Source: JADKIH01 sp031417555
Lineage (GTDB): Bacteria > Bacteroidota > Bacteroidia > AKYH767-A > 2013-40CM-41-45
Direction of reading: 5' to 3'
Assembly (NCBI GenBank): GCA_031417555.1
Contig: JANOVV010000106.1
Span: forward strand, 1 to 15,697
DNA: 15,697 bases
Of this stretch, positions 6,991 through 13,953 are shown piece after piece. Each line of letters starts with the position of its first letter. Within the stretch, counting starts at the first letter, position 1. Under the pieces are notes generated by a model. The model worked only from the letters and a program-made list of their open reading frames with translations. It did no database searches and was not told where the DNA came from. A program made the translations under genes and the position numbers.

Positions 6991-8429
6991 ATCATTTTAA
7001 TAAGAATATCATATGGAATTATTTCAGTTTCTTCCAGCTTAGGATATTTTTTTATATTTTTTATAAATATATCAATGTCATTTTTATTTAATTCGAAATT
7101 TTTCTTAAAATATTTTAAAATAAATTTACCGAATATATAATGGCGTGGAAATTCATTTGATTTAATATATTTATAAAAATAATTTTTAAAACTATCTTCC
7201 AAACTAATCAATTCTCCAATGTGATCTGTATTTAATAAGAGAAGAAATTTAGAAATAATAACAGTATAATTATACCCTTTTTTATCTTTTTGAAAAATAT
7301 CAATATCACTTAAATATTTGTAAAGGTTAAACTGCCTTGGGCCGGAGTCTGTATTTAATGAATAAAAAAGAAATGCTTCGTAAATTCTCCATTTCTCCGA
7401 TTGGCGTTTGAGCATTTTATTTAACTGGTAGCGAGAACTCTTTAATGAATCTAAAATCTCCGTGGCTTTATCAAAATTCGAAGTACGCATTGCTAATAAA
7501 AAATAATTCTCATTAAAGACTAACCAAGGTGTAGAATAAGGAATAAAATACCGATAACATCTTTCAGCACATAATGCGCCTTGGGCAAATTGTCCAAGCC
7601 GTAAACAACTATCCATTTCATTAAGTGAAAATTCTCCAGCCCGGCCATTTTGAAAAAGGTGTGGTTTTGAGTTTAAATAACTGAGTGCTTGCCTGCAAAC
7701 AATCTTAAGGCTATTAAAATCATGAATTGAATGATAATATCTCATTGAGACTCTATAAAACATTAATTCAATTGAATGTGTTTTAATTTTTTTCCGGACA
7801 GACTTAAGTTTATTAAACAAAATTTTAATTTTTTGTCGGGAACTTTCATTATAGTCTGAACTATCAACTAATTCGACGAGCATATCAAAATACATTATTT
7901 CCAGATCCAGAAAAGTATTGTACACAATAATTTGATCTTTTAAAACATTGGAATAATATTTTACAGCTTTCGCTTTCCCATTATATGAATTTGTATAACA
8001 TAATATATGGGCAATTTCTATTATATGAAAAGTAGATTGAACAAATACAGCTTTTTTAAAAGCTTTGATTAATAAAGGCTCAGCTATTTTTCTGTTATCT
8101 TTTATAATAAGAAGCTGTGAAACAATTAAAAGCCTTTGGATATCAAAAATATGATCGTCATATTTATTTCTGAACTTGACCTGTTCTATATTGGAAAGAA
8201 TAATTTTTGCCGCTTTATCCAGCATCCGCGATTTTAACTTTCTGAAATTTGGATGCTTTTCCGCAGTTCCATAAAGTATTTCCGCTATCTCATCTTCACT
8301 GTATTCTTCCTGATAAAGCTTTAAAATCTTCTCTGACTTATTCTTGCTTAACAGGTCAGGGATTGTTTTTGCATGACTTAACCTTAAATCTTTTGAATAA
8401 AATTTTAATAACTCCCGTGCTGGTAACAT
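6942..8429 (-). CDS. Unknown protein, predicted all-helical (solenoid-like), 495 residues
   Basis: I cannot assign a function. The protein is 495 residues, rich in Lys, Ile, Leu, Tyr and Phe, with no signal peptide and no membrane segment, so it is probably cytoplasmic. The N-terminal 75 residues look like a separate unit: LLKFYSKDLRLS (7-18), a short helix EDEIAEILYG (45-54), then HPNFRKLKSRMLDKAAKIIL (59-78), which could be a small basic nucleic-acid- or protein-contact helix. The rest reads as successive amphipathic helix pairs of about 35-40 residues, as in degenerate TPR-like or other alpha-solenoid folds, without a clean TPR consensus. I have an impression of similar lone proteins in other Bacteroidota but cannot name a family. 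It is transcribed alone from a good -7 box (8469-8476). Its codons are strikingly A+T-rich compared with the molybdoenzyme gene, which fits a fast-evolving or acquired gene. Confidence 0.75.
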   Translation of the reverse strand: MLPARELLKFYSKDLRLSHAKTIPDLLSKNKSEKILKLYQEEYSEDEIAEILYGTAEKHPNFRKLKSRMLDKAAKIILSNIEQVKFRNKYDDHIFDIQRLLIVSQLLIIKDNRKIAEPLLIKAFKKAVFVQSTFHIIEIAHILCYTNSYNGKAKAVKYYSNVLKDQIIVYNTFLDLEIMYFDMLVELVDSSDYNESSRQKIKILFNKLKSVRKKIKTHSIELMFYRVSMRYYHSIHDFNSLKIVCRQALSYLNSKPHLFQNGRAGEFSLNEMDSCLRLGQFAQGALCAERCYRYFIPYSTPWLVFNENYFLLAMRTSNFDKATEILDSLKSSRYQLNKMLKRQSEKWRIYEAFLFYSLNTDSGPRQFNLYKYLSDIDIFQKDKKGYNYTVIISKFLLLLNTDHIGELISLEDSFKNYFYKYIKSNEFPRHYIFGKFILKYFKKNFELNKNDIDIFIKNIKKYPKLEETEIIPYDILIKMIYDNNLLDLRKYKIII

Positions 8430-8443
8430 GCCTAATTTAAATA

Positions 8444-8487
8444 AATCGAATGTAAATAATCGATGTCACAAATGTATGTAAATCGAT
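8444..8487. repeat. Three AATCGA repeats around the promoter of the helical protein gene
   Basis: AATCGA occurs at 8444-8449, 8458-8463 and 8481-8486. The last two sit in the longer near-repeats TGTAAATAATCGAT (8451-8464) and TGTAAATCGAT (8477-8487), which flank the -7 box. Their position would suit an operator. In A+T-rich DNA this could also be chance. Confidence 0.35.
8469..8476 (-). promoter_or_regulatory. -7 box (TAnnTTTG) for the 495-residue unknown gene
   Basis: The minus strand reads TACATTTG, a full match to the Bacteroidota primary-sigma -7 consensus. It lies 39 bases before the ATG at 8429, the same distance as for two other genes in this window. A convincing -33 TTG is not seen. 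Confidence 0.6.
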
Positions 8488-8535
8488 ACTAAGATAATAA
8501 ATTATTTGGTGGAATTTTGAGAAAACTTTAAAATC

Positions 8536-8715
8536 ATGGCAATAATCATCCTAATTCTAATGGCACTCGGGAAGCTCTCATCCCCTGCCCAATTTAATGA
8601 TGCTTATATAAATACGCATCAATTAGAGATTCATAAAGCTGAAGCAATTTATAACAATAATTTATATACAGAAGCAGATGGGGGTGTCATAATTGATGAT
8701 TCTGTTAATCCGTAA
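8536..8715 (+). CDS. Possible small exported peptide (59 residues) or decayed gene start
   Basis: ATG 8536 opens a 59-residue frame ending with TAA at 8713-8715; an in-frame TGA at 8518-8520 fixes the upstream limit. Residues 1-18 look like a signal peptide: a hydrophobic core MAIIILILMALG, then KLSSPA followed by Gln, a good signal-peptidase I site after Ala18 of the kind common in Bacteroidota exported proteins. The mature peptide would be 41 residues, starting QFNDAY and ending IIDDSVNP, acidic and without cysteines. No positive charge precedes the hydrophobic core, which is unusual. No matching promoter box is seen, and I recognise no family. It may be a true small secreted protein, or the 5' stub of a larger gene that has otherwise been lost, since 217 bases of empty DNA follow. 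It is divergent from the helical protein gene. Confidence 0.4.
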   Translation: MAIIILILMALGKLSSPAQFNDAYINTHQLEIHKAEAIYNNNLYTEADGGVIIDDSVNP

Positions 8716-8932
8716 AAAATACCAACATACAGATATTAGAGTATAAAAATTCGGATAAAAATAATTTTGCCATTATATAACCTGATTAAATAAAATATTT
8801 ACGCTATAAAGTATGTATTATATGTCATTAAATAATATTACATGATATCCCAAATATTCGAAAATGTTATAATAAATCAGGTATATATACTGAAGTAAAT
8901 ATAAAACATTTATAATTTAAACATAAAGATCT
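8716..8932. other. A+T-rich intergenic stretch without recognisable content
   Basis: With the 59-codon frame before it, this completes about 500 bases between the start of the helical protein gene and the next larger gene. I see no open frame of note, no strong hairpin, no repeat and no full TAnnTTTG box on the plus strand. It must nevertheless hold the promoter of the gene starting at 8933 if that gene is expressed. Confidence 0.6.
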
Positions 8933-9268
8933 ATGTCATTAATCATTAAATTAAAGAATCCGGAAATGTTTTTATTACAACTTCAAAATAGAGTAAAAGA
9001 AAATAAAATAAAATTATGGGAAATAGATAGCAATGGAAATTTAATTCACACTCCCAAACGATTTATAAATAAAGCCTGGTTTAAGCCTCATATTGATTTT
9101 GAAAAAGAAGAAATAGTATTTAAATATATGAATCCGGTAAATGAAAAAAATGATAAGCTACTATATGGAATTTATCATGGTCGATTACTTAAGATGGTAA
9201 TGTCAGACTTTTATAAAAAATTTGATATTATATCCGCTGAAGTAATAAAAGAAAATAATGAAATCTAA
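8933..9268 (+). CDS. Small unknown protein, 111 residues
   Basis: I do not recognise a named family. The 111 residues show no signal peptide and no membrane segment. The order is a short strand plus helix (MSLIIKLKNPEMFLLQLQNRV, with the cut at Val21), an aromatic strand KLWEIDSNGNLIHTP (27-41), the motif FINKAWFKPHIDF (44-56), an acidic strand, then LLYGIYHGRLLKMVMSDF (76-93). The compact alternation of strands and helices, with conserved-looking Trp, His and Gly positions (Trp49, His82, Gly83), looks like a genuine folded protein. I have a vague memory of similar 100-110-residue proteins being multicopy in Bacteroidota, but cannot support it here. The start is the first ATG. It faces the palindromic element and then the SRPBCC gene. 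Coding potential seems real; function is unknown. Confidence 0.65.
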   Translation: MSLIIKLKNPEMFLLQLQNRVKENKIKLWEIDSNGNLIHTPKRFINKAWFKPHIDFEKEEIVFKYMNPVNEKNDKLLYGIYHGRLLKMVMSDFYKKFDIISAEVIKENNEI

Positions 9269-9339
9269 TTCAAAATATTAAAATAGTATGTAAGTTTTTT
9301 TAGTAAAAATTGGTGCCATTAAAAATTTTTATTTGACCC

Positions 9340-9430
9340 AATGTCTGAGCCCTGAAAAAAAAGTGAAGGGGATTTTTGAAATCGTTAATCATAGATTCTC
9401 CTATAATTAATTGATCGGGGTTCAGACATT
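9340..9430. repeat. REP-like palindromic element with an outer 16-bp stem and two inner hairpins
   Basis: The arms AATGTCTGAGCCCTGA (9340-9355) and TCGGGGTTCAGACATT (9415-9430) pair over all 16 positions with two G-T wobbles. Inside are a hairpin GATTT/AAATC (9371-9375 with 9379-9383) and another, TTAATCATAG/CTATAATTAA (9385-9394 with 9401-9410) with one C-A mismatch. As RNA this would form a three-way junction. It lies between convergent genes, as REP/BIME elements usually do. From memory, dispersed Bacteroidota elements have TGTCTGAACC...GGTTCAGACA ends; I cannot verify this here. No target-site duplication is evident at its edges. It could also act as a terminator or be a small RNA. Confidence 0.7.
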
Positions 9431-9506
9431 TCTATTTTTTAATTTAAAAAGTTCTCTGATTTAATAAATAATGACAAAAAAAATAATTACCGAAAATTTA
9501 TTACTT

Positions 9507-9974
9507 CTATCCAATCTTACCAAAAACTCTCTCTAAAGCCGTTTTTCGGAAATCAAATATTTCATTTAACTGTTTTTCTATAATCAATGAATTGGCAATT
9601 GCTCCTAAAAATTTTAATGGAGGTTGATAGCTTACAATATCAGTCATTATAACTCCATCATTTATTTTTTCAATTTTATGTTGATGATGCCACATGGCAT
9701 AGGGCCCGATTCTTTGTTCATCAATAAAATATTCCTTCTCTTTAATATGTGTAATTTCTGTTACCCATTTTAGTTTGATTCCCCAAAAAGGACTAACTCT
9801 GTACGAAATAATCATTCCCGGGTACATTTTATCAGGCAAGTCTTCTGATGTAACTTCAAATCCCATGTACTCAGGAGTTATTTCTTTCAGATTGTTAGGT
9901 GAGGAGATGTAATTCCAAACCTGATCTATATGGCCCGGAATAATTTGCTTTGCTTTAAATTGATAAAATGCCAT
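9507..9974 (-). CDS. SRPBCC family protein (START-like ligand-binding fold)
   Basis: A 155-residue protein of the SRPBCC/polyketide cyclase-dehydrase-like superfamily, helix-grip folds that bind hydrophobic ligands in a deep cavity. Marks: an opening strand and helix, QFKAKQIIPGHIDQVWNYIS (5-24); SPNNLKEITPEYMGFEV (25-41), the usual loop after the first helix; PGMIISYRVSPFWG (52-65); the core strands FIDEQRIGPYAMWHHQH (83-99); DIVSYQPPL (112-120); and a long C-terminal helix ending with a basic stretch, FRKTALERVFG. Bacteroidota genomes often place such a gene next to a cyclase, epimerase or photolyase-like gene, but none is near it here. Neither ligand nor enzymatic activity can be deduced. 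It has its own -7 box (10014-10021) and is divergent from the M36 peptidase gene, so it is probably monocistronic. Confidence 0.87.
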   Translation of the reverse strand: MAFYQFKAKQIIPGHIDQVWNYISSPNNLKEITPEYMGFEVTSEDLPDKMYPGMIISYRVSPFWGIKLKWVTEITHIKEKEYFIDEQRIGPYAMWHHQHKIEKINDGVIMTDIVSYQPPLKFLGAIANSLIIEKQLNEIFDFRKTALERVFGKIG

Positions 9975-10013
9975 TTAATTTATATTAATTTTTTTTAACT
10001 TGTAAAGTGGCAT

Positions 10014-10021
10014 CAAAACTA
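10014..10021 (-). promoter_or_regulatory. -7 box (TAnnTTTG) for the SRPBCC gene
   Basis: The minus strand reads TAGTTTTG, a full match to the Bacteroidota -7 consensus, 39 bases before the ATG at 9974. The nearest upstream TTG on that strand is about 24 bases away, farther than the usual -33 spacing. Confidence 0.6.
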
Positions 10022-10096
10022 ACTTTTTCTTAGCATGAAATCATCAATTTAAATAAAATAAGCCAATTTTAACCTTTTATTCCACGAATCTTTTTT

Positions 10097-10104
10097 TAAA
10101 TTTG
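10097..10104 (+). promoter_or_regulatory. -7 box (TAnnTTTG) for the M36 peptidase gene
   Basis: TAAATTTG matches the Bacteroidota -7 consensus in full and lies 38 bases before the ATG at 10143. Transcription would start near 10111. No clear -33 TTG is seen in the T-rich upstream stretch. Confidence 0.6.
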
Positions 10105-10142
10105 ACAATTCTCAAAAATCCCCCAACTAATATAAACCCACA

Positions 10143-13100
10143 ATGAAATTCCTAAGACTACTCTGCATTATATTATTGCCTGCTATTTCTTTTGCCCAGA
10201 AATCAGCTTCTACAAAACTGAACTCTGTCGAAATAAAAAAAATGATGGACTCGTATTTCATAGAAAATAAATCACTTTGGAATCTCACTGATGCTGATAT
10301 AAGCAACTGGAAAATCAGTAATTTGTATTCAAATAAAAAAACAGGGATTACATATTTATACATTCATCAACAAGTAAATAGTATTAATATTTTTAATGCT
10401 GTTAGCAGTGTTTCTATAAAAGATGGTAAAGTAAAATCTTTTGCTAAGAGAATTCATAGTGATGCTCTTTCTAAAATCAACACAGATCAACCGGTAAATA
10501 ATGCCGTTTTTGCAATTGAAAAAGCTGCTGAACATGTTGGCTTTAAAATAAATTCGGAACCGAAACTTATTTCAAAAAATAAATTATCAAACAGAAGTTA
10601 TTATTCCTCTCCTGAGATTTCGAAAGATAAAATTCGTGTTGAACTAGTTTTCCAACCTGTAAATAAAAATCTTCGTCTTGCATGGAACGTGAGCATCCAT
10701 CTCATTGATGGAAGCCATTGGTGGAATGTCCGCATCGATGCAGTAAACGGTGATGTGTTGCAGAAAAATGACTGGACAACACATTGTGATTTCGGAGATT
10801 CAGAAACAAATACATTACACTCTCATATTCAAACTCCGCTCAATCTTTCAAGCCAGGCCTCTTCCATTCCTTCTTACAGAGTTTTTGCACTTCCTGTAGA
10901 GGCGCCTAATTTCGGAGGAACTACATTAGTAACAAATCCTTCTGATTCTGTCGCCTCTCCATACGGTTGGCACGATACAAATGGCCAGGCCGGAGAAGAA
11001 TATACCATAACACGTGGAAATAATGTTTTTGCTTATGATGACATTAATGATGCAGATACTGCAGGCTTTTCACCTTCAGGAACCAATACACTGACATTTG
11101 ATTTTCCCTTTAATTTTTCTCAACAACCGGTGAATTATCTTGATGCTTCTATTACAAATCTTTTTTATGTTAATAATATGATGCATGATCTATTGTATCA
11201 TTATGGTTTCGATGAAGACGCCGGAAACTTTCAGGAGAATAACTATGGAAATGGTGGTAGTGGAAATGATTATGTAATTGCACAATGTCAGGACGGAGGA
11301 GGTACAAACAATGCAAATTTTTCGACGCCTGATGATGGAGAAAATGGAATAATGCAAATGTACCTTTGGTCGACTGATGTTTTATCTGAAATTGTTGTTC
11401 ATAGTCCTTCTTCGATCGCAGGAACTTACAATGCAAAACCTGCCGGTTTCGGCCCTGATATTTCTTCACCCATTACTTCCGAATTAGTTTTAGTCAATGA
11501 TGGTAATGGAAATACATCGGATGGTTGCCAAACACTTATCAATGCTTCTTCTTTGGCAGGAAAAATTGCCGTCTTTGATAGAGGAAGTTGTACGTTTGTC
11601 GATAAAGTATTAAGCGCGCAAAATGCCGGCGCTATAGCTGTAATAGTAATTAATAATACAGCAGGATTATTGGCTATGAGCGGAAATGGAAATCAGGGCG
11701 CAGTAACCATTCCTTCTGAAATGATTTCACAAGCCGACGGAATTATTTTAAAAAACTCTCTTAACAATAACGATACAGTGCATGCAACTTTGCATCCTAA
11801 TCCGGGTGTTGATATCGATGGTTCTCTTGACAATGGAATTGTTATCCATGAATACGGTCATGGAGTATCGAACAGGCTAACAGGTGGCCCTTCTAATTCA
11901 GATTGCCTTTTTAATGGCGAAGAGGGCGGCGAAGGATGGAGCGATTTTTTTGCCCTTATGTTTACCATTCAACCAAATGATTCAGGCGCAATGGCACGAG
12001 GTATTGGGACATTTGCAAATGGTGATTCAACCAGAGGACGAGGGATTCGGAGATTTCCTTACTCAACTAATATGAGCATTAATCCTGAAACATATGGATA
12101 TCTTGCCTTAAGTGCCGAAGTTCACAATATTGGAGAAGTTTGGTGTTCTGCCTTGTGGGATTTAAACTGGGGGCTTATCGATCAATTAGGTTTTGATGCA
12201 GATTGGAAAAATGGAAATGCAGGAAATAACATTGCCCTTCAGCTAGTAATGGAAGGTTTAAAATTACAACCGTGCGGGCCCGGATTTTTAGATGCCCGTG
12301 ATGCAATTTTACAAGCTGATGAAAATCTTTATAATGGAATTCACAAATGTAAAATTTGGGAAGCATTTGCAAAAAGAGGAATGGGTTACCATGCAGACCA
12401 GGGAGATTTTGATATTGCCGGCGATGAAACGGAAGATTTTTCAATGGCTCCGATTTGTCTCACTCCTACTACGCCGCCAACTGCAAATTTTATTGCAGAT
12501 AATACAAATACCTGCTTAGGCATTGTTCATTTTACTGATTCATCGACTGGTCTTGCTCAATCGTGGAGGTGGAATTTTGGAGATGGTGATTCTTCAATTT
12601 CTCAAAACCCTACTCATACATATGCAACAGTGGGAACTTATAATGTCTCTCTAATAGTTAAAAACACACTTGGAAGCGATACACTTTTACGTACAGCTTA
12701 TATTAATTATAACAGACCTTCTTCAACCGCAATTTCGGGTGATACTATTGTTTGCAGCGGCTCATCAACTGTTTTAACATCGACCTTTTCACCCGGTAAT
12801 GATATTGAGTGGCGCGATGAAAATAACTCAGTTATCTCCAGCGGTCCGGTATTTAATACTCCGGCTATTTATAATTCTACAACATTTTATTCCGTTCAAT
12901 TGTCCCCGACCGGAATTCAACATGTCGGAGCTGTAGATTCAGCTCTGGGTACAGGTAATTTTAGTACATCACAATTTGATGGTCGGCTGATTTTTACAAC
13001 ATTCGCAGCAATAAGGCTAAAATCAGTTTCAGTTTATTCTGATCAGGATACTATCCGTACAATAAAACTTTACGGACCGGGAAACGTCCTTTTGCATTCA

Positions 13101-13862
13101 AGAACAGTCTTTATTCCTCAGGGCCAGAGTCGTGTTACATTAAATTTTGATATCCCATATGCTGGTCATTACCAAATTGGAGTTTCATCTCGTTCTCATC
13201 TTTATAGAAATACAACAGGCGCTAATTTTCCATATTTATTAAATGGATTAGTTAGTATTACCGGCTCTAATTCACCACAGAATTCAACAACATATTATTT
13301 TCTTTACAATTGGGAGGTTCAAAATCTTCCTTGCTCCAGTTTACCGACTCCTGTAAATGTATCAGTGAATTCAGATCCTGTATGTAACTTTAACACTTCT
13401 GTAACCGGACCTACAGTTCAATTTACTAATTCTTCTATAGGTAATATTGTTTCTTACCAATGGAATTTTGGAAATGGAGAAACATCCACAGAGCAGAATC
13501 CAACTATTACGTATGCTAATGTTGGTTCATATACTGTTGTTCTTACCGTAACCAGTTCGAATGGCTGCCAATCTGTTTCTGCTAAAATTATCACTGTTAC
13601 TACATTAGGAGTTGGTGAGGTAGAATTAGAAACTATTAATATTTATTATTCCGGACAAGAATTAGTTATTAAATTTCAATCTTCTCCTTCGAATGCAAGA
13701 ATTAAAATTTACGATCCAATTGGAAAACTTTTATTGAATACTAATTTTAATAACAGTAAAATTTTCACAACACAATTAGAAAATACTGCATCTGAATTTA
13801 TTTTAGTAAACGTAAATGACAACGAACAGAGTTATTCAAAAAAAATAGTTCTTCTGCATTAA
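10143..13862 (+). CDS. Secreted M36 (fungalysin-like) metallopeptidase with PA, PKD and T9SS sorting domains
   Basis: A 1239-residue zinc peptidase sent out through the type IX secretion system. In order: signal peptide 1-18 (cut at SFA, then Gln19); FTP-type propeptide about 25-210; M36 catalytic region from about 320, including NLFYVNNMMHDLLYHYGFD (339-357); a PA domain at about 440-550 (FDRGSCTFVDKV, 478-489) inserted ahead of the active site; zinc site HEYGH (569-573), with the third ligand probably Glu597 in GEGWSDF; the tail of the catalytic domain, CGPGFLDARDAIL (711-723); PKD 1 at about 780-857 (FGDGDSS); an Ig-like plus beta-sandwich region at about 860-1070; PKD 2 at about 1080-1152; and a T9SS type A sorting domain at about 1160-1239 (IKIYDPIGKLL, ending KKIVLLH). 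All catalytic residues are present. It has its own -7 box and ends at a strong terminator. Substrate is probably environmental protein. Confidence 0.95.
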   Translation: MKFLRLLCIILLPAISFAQKSASTKLNSVEIKKMMDSYFIENKSLWNLTDADISNWKISNLYSNKKTGITYLYIHQQVNSINIFNAVSSVSIKDGKVKSFAKRIHSDALSKINTDQPVNNAVFAIEKAAEHVGFKINSEPKLISKNKLSNRSYYSSPEISKDKIRVELVFQPVNKNLRLAWNVSIHLIDGSHWWNVRIDAVNGDVLQKNDWTTHCDFGDSETNTLHSHIQTPLNLSSQASSIPSYRVFALPVEAPNFGGTTLVTNPSDSVASPYGWHDTNGQAGEEYTITRGNNVFAYDDINDADTAGFSPSGTNTLTFDFPFNFSQQPVNYLDASITNLFYVNNMMHDLLYHYGFDEDAGNFQENNYGNGGSGNDYVIAQCQDGGGTNNANFSTPDDGENGIMQMYLWSTDVLSEIVVHSPSSIAGTYNAKPAGFGPDISSPITSELVLVNDGNGNTSDGCQTLINASSLAGKIAVFDRGSCTFVDKVLSAQNAGAIAVIVINNTAGLLAMSGNGNQGAVTIPSEMISQADGIILKNSLNNNDTVHATLHPNPGVDIDGSLDNGIVIHEYGHGVSNRLTGGPSNSDCLFNGEEGGEGWSDFFALMFTIQPNDSGAMARGIGTFANGDSTRGRGIRRFPYSTNMSINPETYGYLALSAEVHNIGEVWCSALWDLNWGLIDQLGFDADWKNGNAGNNIALQLVMEGLKLQPCGPGFLDARDAILQADENLYNGIHKCKIWEAFAKRGMGYHADQGDFDIAGDETEDFSMAPICLTPTTPPTANFIADNTNTCLGIVHFTDSSTGLAQSWRWNFGDGDSSISQNPTHTYATVGTYNVSLIVKNTLGSDTLLRTAYINYNRPSSTAISGDTIVCSGSSTVLTSTFSPGNDIEWRDENNSVISSGPVFNTPAIYNSTTFYSVQLSPTGIQHVGAVDSALGTGNFSTSQFDGRLIFTTFAAIRLKSVSVYSDQDTIRTIKLYGPGNVLLHSRTVFIPQGQSRVTLNFDIPYAGHYQIGVSSRSHLYRNTTGANFPYLLNGLVSITGSNSPQNSTTYYFLYNWEVQNLPCSSLPTPVNVSVNSDPVCNFNTSVTGPTVQFTNSSIGNIVSYQWNFGNGETSTEQNPTITYANVGSYTVVLTVTSSNGCQSVSAKIITVTTLGVGEVELETINIYYSGQELVIKFQSSPSNARIKIYDPIGKLLLNTNFNNSKIFTTQLENTASEFILVNVNDNEQSYSKKIVLLH

Positions 13863-13898
13863 AATTATTCATGTAAATAATATTGCAATTTAAAAACA

Positions 13899-13931
13899 AA
13901 AAAACCCTCCAACTTCATGGAGGGTTTTTTT
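13899..13931. terminator. Bidirectional rho-independent terminator between the two M36 genes
   Basis: Stem CCCTCC (13905-13910) and GGAGGG (13919-13924), with an eight-base loop. An A-tract on the left and a seven-T run on the right extend the pairing and supply the U-run on either strand. It sits between two convergent stops (13862 and 13954) and should serve both genes. Confidence 0.92.
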
Positions 13932-13953
13932 ATTAAAAAGAATTTAGACCAAC

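Noticed and set aside
9340..9430. CRISPR repeat or tRNA-like gene as explanation of the cloverleaf-like structure
   Set aside because: There is no second repeat unit, no CCA end or anticodon arm pattern, and the arms are a simple palindrome.
10127..10363. Minus-strand open frame of 78 codons over the start of the M36 gene
   Set aside because: It overlaps the clearly coding signal peptide and propeptide region on the other strand and resembles nothing.
11170..11469. Minus-strand open frame of 99 codons inside the M36 gene
   Set aside because: His/Gln-rich composition is that of antisense to a biased coding region; it lies fully within a well-supported domain.
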